Shown here one piece after another: positions 54,289 through 60,400 of a stretch of DNA of 60,400 nt. The position numbers and the translations under genes are program-made. Where the stretch lies: assembly GCA_964617625.1 (NCBI GenBank), contig CAZTZL010000010.1, positions 1-60,400 of the forward strand, given 5' to 3'. Under the pieces are notes generated by a model. The model did no database searches and was not told the origin of the DNA. It saw only the letters and a list, made by a program, of their open reading frames with translations. Every line of letters begins with the position of its first letter. The stretch's first letter is position 1. The DNA comes from CAZTZL01 sp964617625 (GTDB taxonomy: Bacteria > Zhuqueibacterota > QNDG01 > DSAB01).

Positions 54289-54831
54289 ATGCTCAAAAAG
54301 AAAGTACATAATACGGATGTTGAAATTGTCGATGGTGATATCACGGAAATGGATGTTGATGTGATTGTGAATGCTGCGAATTCCCGGCTCAAACATGGCG
54401 GTGGAGTGGCAGGCACTATTGTCCGAAAAGGAGGGAATACCATTCAGGAAGAGAGTGATATCTGGGTAAAAGCATGGGGAGGGGAAGTGACGGTGGGTTC
54501 CGTCGTCATTACCAGCGGCGGCAATTTACCTGCAAAATATATCATCCATGCCGTGGGGCCGAGAATGGGCGAAGGAGACGAGGACGAAAAATTAAAAAAG
54601 GCCACACTCAACAGCCTTCAAATGGCGGAACACCGGAACCTGAAATCCATCGCTTTTCCGGCAATCAGCACGGGCATTTTTGGTTATCCGTTAGAACGAT
54701 GCGCAAAGATCATGTTGTCTACTGTATTGGAATATATCAAGGGTCAGACACAACTGGAAAAGGTCGTGTTCTGTTTATGGGGAAAAGAGGCTTATATGCT
54801 ATTCGAAGAAGTGTTGAAAAAATTAGTATAA
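54289..54831 (+). CDS. Macro-domain protein (ADP-ribose binding)
   Basis: A 180-residue single macro domain: VEIVDGDITEMDVDVIVNAANSRL, then KHGGGVAGTIVRKGG, and SIAFPAISTGIFGYPLERC, the three ADP-ribose contacts. Such proteins hydrolyse O-acetyl-ADP-ribose or remove ADP-ribose from proteins. The spacing resembles the archaeal Af1521/YmdB type. GAGAGG lies a few bases upstream of ATG 54289; longer frames upstream run through the PAP2 gene and are rejected. It is 13 bp after the PAP2 gene, likely cotranscribed. Confidence 0.9.
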   Translation: MLKKKVHNTDVEIVDGDITEMDVDVIVNAANSRLKHGGGVAGTIVRKGGNTIQEESDIWVKAWGGEVTVGSVVITSGGNLPAKYIIHAVGPRMGEGDEDEKLKKATLNSLQMAEHRNLKSIAFPAISTGIFGYPLERCAKIMLSTVLEYIKGQTQLEKVVFCLWGKEAYMLFEEVLKKLV

Positions 54832-54860
54832 GTTCCTGTAATAATTTATCCACTTAGAAT

Positions 54861-55907
54861 TTAAAAACATTTCTCCCCTTTTTTTCTTCTGCATTCTGTA
54901 ATACCGCATTTGTAGCAAATTTCATTGGGCAGTTTTTTCTCGTCAAAGAAGAGACGGATATTCTCGAGCGTTGTGTTGGCGATATTCGTCAGCGCTTCTT
55001 TTGTAAAGAATCCCTGATGGGAAGTAATCAGGACATTCGGGAACGTCAATAATCTCGCGAGAACATCGTCATCGATGGCCGTATGAGAAAAATCTTCAAA
55101 GAAATACTCGTCCTCCTCTTCATAAACATCCAGTCCGGCGGCTCCGACCTTTTTACTTTTCAGGCCCTCGATCAAATCCACCGTATTGATTAACTTTCCC
55201 CGGCCCGTATTGATAATCATCACACTGTCTTTCATTCTGGAAATCGTTTCAATATTGATCATGTGAACGTTTTTCGGTGTCAGGGGGCAGTGCAGGGTAA
55301 TGATGTCCGATGCACCGTACAGTGTATCCAGATCCACATATTTGACCTGTTTTTCTTTTGCGTAGTTTTCATCCGGATAGGGATCATTGGCCAGGACATT
55401 CATCCCAAATCCCTTCAGAATATCAATGACTGCCCGGCCGATTTTTCCGGTGCCGATGACGCCGGCAGTTTTCCCGTACATATCGAAGCCGATGAATCCG
55501 TTGATTGAAAAATTATTGTCCCGGACGCGGTAATACGCCCGATGGGTTTTACGATTCAGTGAAAGCATCAGTGCGACCGCATGTTCTGCCACTGCCTGCG
55601 GTGAATAAGCGGGAACCCGGACCACGTGGATTTTACCGAATGCGGCTTTCAAGTCAACATTATTGTATCCGGCGGAACGGAGTGCGATTAATTTAATTTG
55701 ATTCCGGTGGAGGCTGTTAATAATTTCCCTTTTGAGCATGTCATTAACAAAAATACAAATCGCATCGGAATCCTGTGTTAATGCAACATTATCGATGGTC
55801 AAATGGCTTGGGTAATATTTGATCTGAAAACCGAATTTATTGTTAGCGGTTTCAAAGAATTCACGGTCGTAAGGCTTGGCATCAAAAAATGTGATTTTTG
55901 TTCTCAT
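54861..55907 (-). CDS. D-lactate dehydrogenase-like 2-hydroxyacid dehydrogenase with Cys-rich tail
   Basis: A 348-residue D-isomer-specific dehydrogenase. It has the catalytic and NAD motifs VIGTGKIGRAVIDIL, NTGRGKLINTVDLIEGL (catalytic Arg) and TSHQGFFTKEAL (catalytic His). The region SPQAVAEHAVALMLSLNRKTHRAY is typical of the LdhA fermentative subfamily. It converts pyruvate to D-lactate using NADH. The C-terminus has a Cys-rich tail (CYKCGITECRRKKGEKCF, four Cys) beyond the usual end of the family, of unknown purpose. Both this gene and macro-domain gene end facing each other. Confidence 0.9.
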   Translation of the reverse strand: MRTKITFFDAKPYDREFFETANNKFGFQIKYYPSHLTIDNVALTQDSDAICIFVNDMLKREIINSLHRNQIKLIALRSAGYNNVDLKAAFGKIHVVRVPAYSPQAVAEHAVALMLSLNRKTHRAYYRVRDNNFSINGFIGFDMYGKTAGVIGTGKIGRAVIDILKGFGMNVLANDPYPDENYAKEKQVKYVDLDTLYGASDIITLHCPLTPKNVHMINIETISRMKDSVMIINTGRGKLINTVDLIEGLKSKKVGAAGLDVYEEEDEYFFEDFSHTAIDDDVLARLLTFPNVLITSHQGFFTKEALTNIANTTLENIRLFFDEKKLPNEICYKCGITECRRKKGEKCF

Positions 55908-55999
55908 GACTTACTATATCGTTTTTACAATTTGATTATCCCCTTTTATCGACCGGTGAACCATTTTTATCAGATCAATAAATGCAGAAGTTTTGTAAT

Positions 56000-56224
56000 T
56001 TAACGTACGGCCTCAACGCTTTTCACTTCCGGGACCATTTTCATGAGTTCTTTTCCCACACCCTGACTCAGTGTGATCTGTGACATGGGGCAGCCGCAGC
56101 AGGCTCCCTTCAATCTCAGTTTGACGACACCTTCATCTGTCACATCGACCAATTCAAGATCGCCACCATCTGCCTGCAGATAGGGCCGTATTTGCTCGAG
56201 TGCTTTTTTAACTTTTTCTTTCAT
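56000..56224 (-). CDS. NifU C-terminal-domain protein
   Basis: A 74-residue NifU-type iron-sulfur scaffold domain alone: KVKKALEQIRPYLQADGGDLELVDV, with the cluster motif GACCGCPMSQITLSQG (CxxC) and a C-terminal MVPEVKSVEAV. It transfers 4Fe-4S clusters to apo-proteins. It lies just downstream of the iron-sulfur protein gene and may be cotranscribed with it across a 73-bp gap. Confidence 0.9.
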   Translation of the reverse strand: MKEKVKKALEQIRPYLQADGGDLELVDVTDEGVVKLRLKGACCGCPMSQITLSQGVGKELMKMVPEVKSVEAVR

Positions 56225-56297
56225 CGCTTTCTCCCAATTGGTTATTAAAAGTGAACAGTTAATATAATCATAAAGTTCCCTATTATTCTATTTGTTT

Positions 56298-57140
56298 TTA
56301 AATCCATTCTTCCTGGAGTATCTGTCCCTTGATTCCGACCACCACTTTTTTAATCGGAACGTTTCGTTTCGAGTTTTCTGCGGCCTGTCTGGCCAGTTGA
56401 ACCAACCCGCCGCAGCAGGGGACTTCCATAATCACGATTGTTAATGTATTGATTTTGGCATCATCGATCAAGGCTTTTAATTTGGCAGTATAGATTTCCT
56501 GGCCCTCATCCAGTTTGGGACAGGCAATGGCCAGGGCTTTCCCCTTCATGAAACGCTGATGGAAATCACCCAGAGCATAGGCCGTGCAGTCGGCTGCGAG
56601 AACCACGTCAGCTCCCTCATAATAAGGCGCCAGTGGAGAAACGAGATGCAGCTGAACCGGCCATTGCCTGAGTTGGGAGGAGATGTCTCTTGTCTGTTCG
56701 TTGGATTCCTGATTCCCGAACTGCATGGTTTGACTGCCGGGACATCCGCATGGCACGGGTGAGTTTGCGCGGGATGTAGTCTCTATTCCTTCTGGTATCG
56801 GAATTTTATTTTCTTTTAATACCATCATGGCTTCATCGAGCAGTTTCTTTTCGTTGTGTTCTTTTAAATGCGCCAGATGGGCCTTGATTGTATTGGGCCC
56901 CTGCTTAATAATGTTTTCCATAACCTTTTTTTCGTCGTAAGGTTCTGCTTCTCTTTTCTCAATTGTGATGGCGCCTTCCGGACATTCCCCGATGCAAGCG
57001 CCCAGACCGTCGCAGAAGAGATCGCTGATCAGTCTCGCCTTGCCATCAATGATTTGAAGTGCTCCTTCCGGGCAGCCGGGTATGCACGCTCCGCAGCCCG
57101 TGCATTTGTCTTCGTCTATCCTGATAATCTCTCTTTTCAT
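56298..57140 (-). CDS. Ferredoxin-like 4Fe-4S binding protein
   Basis: A 280-residue protein with N-terminal clusters. First is CTGCGACIPGCPEGAL (a full CxxCxxCxxxCP). Second is CDGLGACIGECPEGAI, in which the second Cys is Leu, a feature I recall from this family. A long C-terminal domain follows with conserved CTAYALGDFHQRFMKGK and EVPCCGGLVQLARQA; its activity is not established. Homologues are common in anaerobes next to a Crp/Fnr regulator. Here that regulator is divergent and an FNR-type palindrome sits between. Confidence 0.85.
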   Translation of the reverse strand: MKREIIRIDEDKCTGCGACIPGCPEGALQIIDGKARLISDLFCDGLGACIGECPEGAITIEKREAEPYDEKKVMENIIKQGPNTIKAHLAHLKEHNEKKLLDEAMMVLKENKIPIPEGIETTSRANSPVPCGCPGSQTMQFGNQESNEQTRDISSQLRQWPVQLHLVSPLAPYYEGADVVLAADCTAYALGDFHQRFMKGKALAIACPKLDEGQEIYTAKLKALIDDAKINTLTIVIMEVPCCGGLVQLARQAAENSKRNVPIKKVVVGIKGQILQEEWI

Positions 57141-57185
57141 CGGTGTTGCTCCATTTTTATTGGTGTTATACAGTTTTCACTTTAA

Positions 57186-57227
57186 AATATATTTAATTGA
57201 AAATAGAAATTCCTTGATTTAGATCAA
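57186..57227 (-). promoter_or_regulatory. Predicted FNR-type activated promoter for the ferredoxin-like gene
   Basis: A perfect palindrome CTTGAT-TTAG-ATCAAG (57213-57228, core TTGATnnnnATCAA at 57214-57227) lies upstream. On the minus strand a TATATT -10 (57191-57186) is placed so the palindrome centre (57220.5) is about 41 bp from the expected start site, the class II FNR/CRP geometry. The same box is about 20 bp before the ATG of the Crp/Fnr gene, which could give autoregulation. Confidence 0.75.
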
Positions 57228-57247
57228 GAATTTTGTATTTTTGGGAT

Positions 57248-57892
57248 ATGACTCTCGAACCGGCAGTCATTTTATCCCAATCCGATTTTTTCAAGACTCT
57301 CAATTCTGCTAACAGAAAACGGCTTGCCGAAATTTGTCTTCAAAAAAGTCTCAAGAAAAGGGAACTTCTTTTTATTGAGGGAGACAAAGCCCATGCACTT
57401 TATCTCTGCATCCGCGGATCGATTCAGCTTTTCAAGACATCTGAAGTGGGGCAGGAGGTCGTGATTAAAGTTATCAGGCCCGGCGAATTGTTTGCAGAAG
57501 CGATTCTTTTCGAGATGGACCGCTATCCGGTTTCGGCCCTGGCTCTGGAACCCAGTCTGGTCTATATGCTTCCCAAAGCCCAGTTTCACTGTCTGCTTGA
57601 AAACAGTTGTTTCCGGTCGGACTTTTTAGCCAATCTCATGGGAAAGCTGCGTTATTTGACCGAACAGGTGCAAATATTGTCATCTTCAGATGTGGAAACC
57701 CGGTTGTTCCGTTTTCTGAAAGAACAGTACGGGGATCGAAAAGAGATCAAAATCAATCTCTCGAAAAAAGATATTGCCGCTGCAATTGGGACCACACCGG
57801 AGACGTTATCGAGATTATTGTTAAGGTTAAAAGAGGAGAAGAAACTGGTTTGGGAGGGCAGGGTGGTGAAGCGGTTGGCGGTTGGGGATTAA
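57248..57892 (+). CDS. Crp/Fnr family transcriptional regulator
   Basis: A 214-residue regulator. It has an N-terminal cNMP-binding-like beta roll (about 15-120; LFIEGDKAHALYLCIRGSIQ, IRPGELFAEAILFEMDRYPVSA) and a C-terminal winged helix (LSKKDIAAAIGTTPETLSRLLLRLKEEKKL). No N-terminal FNR iron-sulfur Cys cluster is visible, so the effector is unclear (heme/NO, redox or none). The recognition helix with TTPETLSR suits the TTGAT half-site. ATG 57248 is chosen; TTG 57233 is an alternative. Context with the divergent iron-sulfur gene suggests redox or nitrosative-stress control. Confidence 0.88.
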   Translation: MTLEPAVILSQSDFFKTLNSANRKRLAEICLQKSLKKRELLFIEGDKAHALYLCIRGSIQLFKTSEVGQEVVIKVIRPGELFAEAILFEMDRYPVSALALEPSLVYMLPKAQFHCLLENSCFRSDFLANLMGKLRYLTEQVQILSSSDVETRLFRFLKEQYGDRKEIKINLSKKDIAAAIGTTPETLSRLLLRLKEEKKLVWEGRVVKRLAVGD

Positions 57893-57985
57893 GGACTTGG
57901 AGGCTGAGTAAAGAGCAGGAGATTGGTCGCTGTTGGGGCATTGCCTGATTATTTTTAAATGCATCGAGATTTTTTTAATTTTCTC

Positions 57986-58014
57986 TTGATTTTAAGATAA
58001 AAATGCACTATACT
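57986..58014 (+). promoter_or_regulatory. Putative sigma-70 promoter for the AAA ATPase gene
   Basis: TTGATT (57986-57991), a 17-base spacer and TATACT (58009-58014), 37 bp before ATG 58052. Confidence 0.6.
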
Positions 58015-58017
58015 CCA

Positions 58018-58034
58018 AAATAGTTAAACTATTT
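58018..58034. promoter_or_regulatory. Palindrome overlapping the start of transcription (possible operator)
   Basis: AAATAGTT-A-AACTATTT, perfect 8-bp arms, begins four bases after the -10 hexamer. A repressor bound here would block transcription. A second small hairpin (GGAG-GATG-CTCC) covers the Shine-Dalgarno region at 58036-58047. Confidence 0.5.
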
Positions 58035-58051
58035 CGGAGGATGCTCCTCAA

Positions 58052-59215
58052 ATGCAATATATTCAAAGAGTACTTAAAATCGATTTGCCCAAAAAACAAT
58101 CCGCTTTTCTTTGGGGTGCAAGAAAAACGGGCAAATCGACATATTTAAAGCAGCGATTTCCTCAAAGCTTCATTTATGACTTTTTAAAAACAGATCTATT
58201 TTTTGAGTTTTCTAAAAGACCTTCCTTGCTGCGTGAGCAATTACTTGTCAAAGATGAACAGATTTTAAGTCACCCTGTCATTCTGGATGAAGTACAAAAA
58301 ATACCAAAAATATTGGATGAAGTGCATTGGTTGATTGAAAATAAAAATTTTCAATTCATCTTATGTGGATCGAGTGCAAGGAAGTTGAAAAGGGGTCAGG
58401 CAAATTTATTGGGCGGTCGTGCATGGCGCTTTCATTTATTCCCTTTTATAACTCTGGAGATTCAAAATTTTAATTTACTCAGGGCTTTGAATCAGGGCTT
58501 GATTCCTGCCCATTATTTACAGGATCATCATTATCAAAAGAGTTTGCGTGCTTACGTGCAAGATTATTTGAAAGAAGAAGTGTTTCAGGAAGGATTAATA
58601 CGAAATTTACCAGCCTTCTCAAGGTTTTTTGATGCGATGGGATATTCTCATGGTGAACAGACCAATTATTCCAATATTGCCAGAGAGTGCGGTATCGATT
58701 CGAAAACCGTTAGAGAATACTATCAGATACTGGTAGATACTTTATTGGGGACGATGGTTCCACCTTATAAAAAAAGACAGTCGAGGCAGGTCATCAGTAA
58801 ATCTTCAAAATTTTATTTGTTCGATGTCGGGATTGCCAGTATGATTACCCATCGGCAGATTACGGAAGAACGCGGCGTCGATTTTGGAAGGGCGTTTGAA
58901 CATTTCATTTTTATGGAAATGATTGCTCACCGGTCTTACAAAGAGCTGGATTATGACATTCATTTTTGGAGAACCAAGTCCGGGATGGAAGTTGATTTTA
59001 TATTGGGAGAAGGAGAAGTTGCCATTGAGGTAAAAGGATCAAATCGAATTGACAACAGAGATTTATCCGGATTGAAAATTTTTGTAGAAGACAACAAACC
59101 TAAAAGAGCGATCCTTATATGCAATGAAAAAGAGGAACGATTGGTCGGGAATATTCATATTATGCCCTGGCGACTTTTTTTGGAATTGTTATGGGGTGAT
59201 CAGATTATTATGTAG
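58052..59215 (+). CDS. AAA ATPase with DUF4143 C-terminal domain
   Basis: A 387-residue protein with an N-terminal AAA_14-type P-loop ATPase (GARKTGKST, about 22-30; Walker B-like HPVILDEVQKIP). The middle RNLPAFSRFFDAMGYSHGEQTNYSNIARECGIDSKTVREYY gives a winged-helix-like region, and the C-terminal DUF4143 domain has a PD-(D/E)XK-like layout (WRTKSGMEVDFIL, VAIEVKGS). The cellular role is unknown; the genes are widely scattered and mobile in prokaryotes. It has its own promoter and palindrome. The last residues are normal and no frameshift is seen. Confidence 0.85.
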   Translation: MQYIQRVLKIDLPKKQSAFLWGARKTGKSTYLKQRFPQSFIYDFLKTDLFFEFSKRPSLLREQLLVKDEQILSHPVILDEVQKIPKILDEVHWLIENKNFQFILCGSSARKLKRGQANLLGGRAWRFHLFPFITLEIQNFNLLRALNQGLIPAHYLQDHHYQKSLRAYVQDYLKEEVFQEGLIRNLPAFSRFFDAMGYSHGEQTNYSNIARECGIDSKTVREYYQILVDTLLGTMVPPYKKRQSRQVISKSSKFYLFDVGIASMITHRQITEERGVDFGRAFEHFIFMEMIAHRSYKELDYDIHFWRTKSGMEVDFILGEGEVAIEVKGSNRIDNRDLSGLKIFVEDNKPKRAILICNEKEERLVGNIHIMPWRLFLELLWGDQIIM

Positions 59216-59227
59216 ATTGGGGGTAAA

Positions 59228-60400
59228 ATGAAGTTCAGAATAATTTTGTCTGTATTTCCAATAGCGGTTGTTTTGTTTTTCTGCGTCTCTTCTTTCGCTC
59301 AGGTTTCTTTCAGTGATCAGAAAATTATTGCATGTGCCGAAATTGATCAGGCTTATTCTGTTTATGCCATAGATTTGGATGGTGATGGAGATATCGACGT
59401 GCTTTCGGCTTCAGTCGGGGATGATAAGATTGCCTGGTATGAAAATGTTGATGGTCATGGAACATTTGGTAATCAACAGATAATAAGCACTGCAGCGGAT
59501 GAGGCACGTTCCGTATATGCAATAGATCTTGACGGGGATGGAGATGTGGATGTGCTTTCAGCTTCATCAGGTGACCATAAAATTGCGTGGTATGAAAATA
59601 TGGCTGGTTATGGGAATTTCGGACCTCAAAGAATAATATGTACTACCGCATCAGTAGCATTGTCTGTATATGCCACAGATATTGATGGAGATAAAGATAT
59701 AGACGTACTATCAGCCTCGTTTGGCGACCGGAAAATTGCCTGGTATGAGAACCTGGATGGTATGGGAACGTTTGGTCGACAAAGAATAATTGCCACATTA
59801 GGATCAGGGCCGGAATGTGTTTATGCATCAGATTTGGATGGGGATGGGGACATGGATGTACTTTTCCCGATACGTACTTTTGATGGGATTGCTTGGTGTG
59901 AGAATACAGATGGTCAAGGCACTTTTGGTGCTCAGAAAGTTATAACTAATTTAGCGAAGGGAGGGAGATGTGTTTTTGCAGCGGATTTAGACGAGGATGG
60001 AGATATGGATGTGCTTTCAGCTTCAATGTCCGATAATAAAATTGCCTGGTATGAGAATATGGATGGTAAGGGTACATTTGGACAGCAGCGGGTAATTACT
60101 ATCAAAGCAATTACCGCCATTTCAGTTTATACATCAGATTTAGATGCAGACGGGGATATGGATGTACTTTCGGCTTCATTCAATGACAACAAAATTGCAT
60201 GGTATGAGAATATAGATGGACAAGATACTTTCAGTGATCAGAAAGTGATTGCTTCCTCAGCAATTGGGGCAATTTGTGTTTATGCAGAAGACTTGGACGG
60301 AGATGGAGATAGTGATGTGCTTTCAGCTTCGAGATATGACAATAAAATCGCCTGGTACGAGAATTTGATTCCTCATGTGGAAATTCCCGTATTTGATCCC
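59228..60400 (+). CDS. Secreted VCBS/FG-GAP repeat protein, N-terminal part (cut by window edge)
   Basis: Open from ATG 59228 to the window end, 391 codons seen. A signal peptide (about 1-25; IILSVFPIAVVLFFCVSSFA) is followed by seven tandem 51-residue repeats of the VCBS/FG-GAP type. The consensus runs VYA.DLDGDGD.DVLSAS, .DNKIAWYEN, .DG.GTFG.Q. The Asp-rich loop DLDGDGD is the usual calcium-binding motif. After the seventh repeat (about 60380) sequence changes to LIPHVEIPVFDP. GGGGGT precedes the ATG. It is probably a beta-propeller-like or surface-exposed protein; the C-terminal sorting domain, if present, is outside the window. Confidence 0.85.
   Translation, partial: MKFRIILSVFPIAVVLFFCVSSFAQVSFSDQKIIACAEIDQAYSVYAIDLDGDGDIDVLSASVGDDKIAWYENVDGHGTFGNQQIISTAADEARSVYAIDLDGDGDVDVLSASSGDHKIAWYENMAGYGNFGPQRIICTTASVALSVYATDIDGDKDIDVLSASFGDRKIAWYENLDGMGTFGRQRIIATLGSGPECVYASDLDGDGDMDVLFPIRTFDGIAWCENTDGQGTFGAQKVITNLAKGGRCVFAADLDEDGDMDVLSASMSDNKIAWYENMDGKGTFGQQRVITIKAITAISVYTSDLDADGDMDVLSASFNDNKIAWYENIDGQDTFSDQKVIASSAIGAICVYAEDLDGDGDSDVLSASRYDNKIAWYENLIPHVEIPVFDP
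59360..60377 (+). repeat. Seven tandem 153-bp repeats in the VCBS protein
   Basis: The codon for the conserved Val of VYA falls at 59360, 59513, 59666, 59819, 59972, 60125 and 60278: each step is exactly 153 bp with no indel. The DNA copies differ at many positions, so the units are diverged but length is strictly kept. Confidence 0.9.

Noticed and set aside
57607..57948. 113-residue plus-strand ORF
   Set aside because: Shadow of the Crp/Fnr gene in another frame.
59360..60377. Tandem repeat considered as CRISPR
   Set aside because: Units are 153 bp, coding and translated in one frame, with no short repeat-spacer alternation.
58052..60400. Defence island
   Set aside because: An AAA/DUF4143 ATPase beside a secreted repeat protein is not enough; no nuclease pair, toxin-antitoxin or phage-defence neighbour is visible.

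Overview
The window is ordinary bacterial chromosome from a Gram-negative, probably anaerobic or facultative member of the FCB-like phyla (Calditrichota, KSB1, Marinimicrobia or Ignavibacteria type). This placement is inferred from three things. Several secreted proteins end in a type-IX-secretion-like C-terminal domain carrying the NYPNPFN motif. Outer-membrane biogenesis genes are present (TamA/TamB, FadL-type porin, MlaD-type MCE protein). SecA carries the long insertion seen in Bacteroidetes-like lineages. Two 100-base N runs show that this is a draft scaffold.

Layout. 0-5.7 kb: all genes are on the minus strand (mutS2, cvpA, yqeY, rpsU, a secreted lamin-tail protein, an acyl-CoA/ACP ligase). 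A 437-bp AT-rich gap with DnaA-box-like motifs at 1.85-2.28 kb and the strand switch soon after make a replication origin worth testing. 5.9-22.8 kb: a long plus-strand housekeeping run (DHH phosphoesterase, MarC, TamB, TamA/BamA, cyclophilin-like, SecA, TopA, XerC, HPF, HPr kinase, MlaD). 23.3-36.8 kb: a cluster of three very large secreted multidomain proteins. These are an SGNH-hydrolase/Ig-repeat giant, a cohesin-like protein and a PKD/InlB-repeat protein. All end in the same type of sorting domain, and two share a further module. Each N gap lies inside one of these genes; the second gap is flanked by an identical 55-bp sequence and is almost certainly an unmerged contig overlap.

36.9-54.8 kb: FadL-type porin (minus), a SPOR lipoprotein, yebC-ruvC-ruvA-ruvB-queA, ispD-ispF-dedA-gltX, a LysM lytic transglycosylase, polA, tRNA-Leu(CAG) flanked by palindromic repeats, smpB, tyrS, a PAP2 phosphatase and a macro-domain protein. 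54.9-57.9 kb: D-lactate-dehydrogenase-like enzyme, NifU-like protein and an iron-sulfur protein (minus), divergent from a Crp/Fnr regulator. A perfect FNR-type palindrome lies between the last two, at the right distance to activate the iron-sulfur gene. 58-60.4 kb: an AAA ATPase (DUF4143 type) behind a strong promoter with an overlapping palindrome. The window ends inside a secreted repeat protein with seven exact 51-residue repeats.

The core genes cover protein export (SecA, TamA/B), recombination and repair (MutS2, RuvABC, PolA, TopA, XerC), translation (S21, GltX, TyrS, SmpB, HPF) and isoprenoid and queuosine synthesis. The accessory character lies in the secreted-protein cluster and the repeat protein at the right edge. 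I saw no transposase, prophage, CRISPR array or recognisable defence island.
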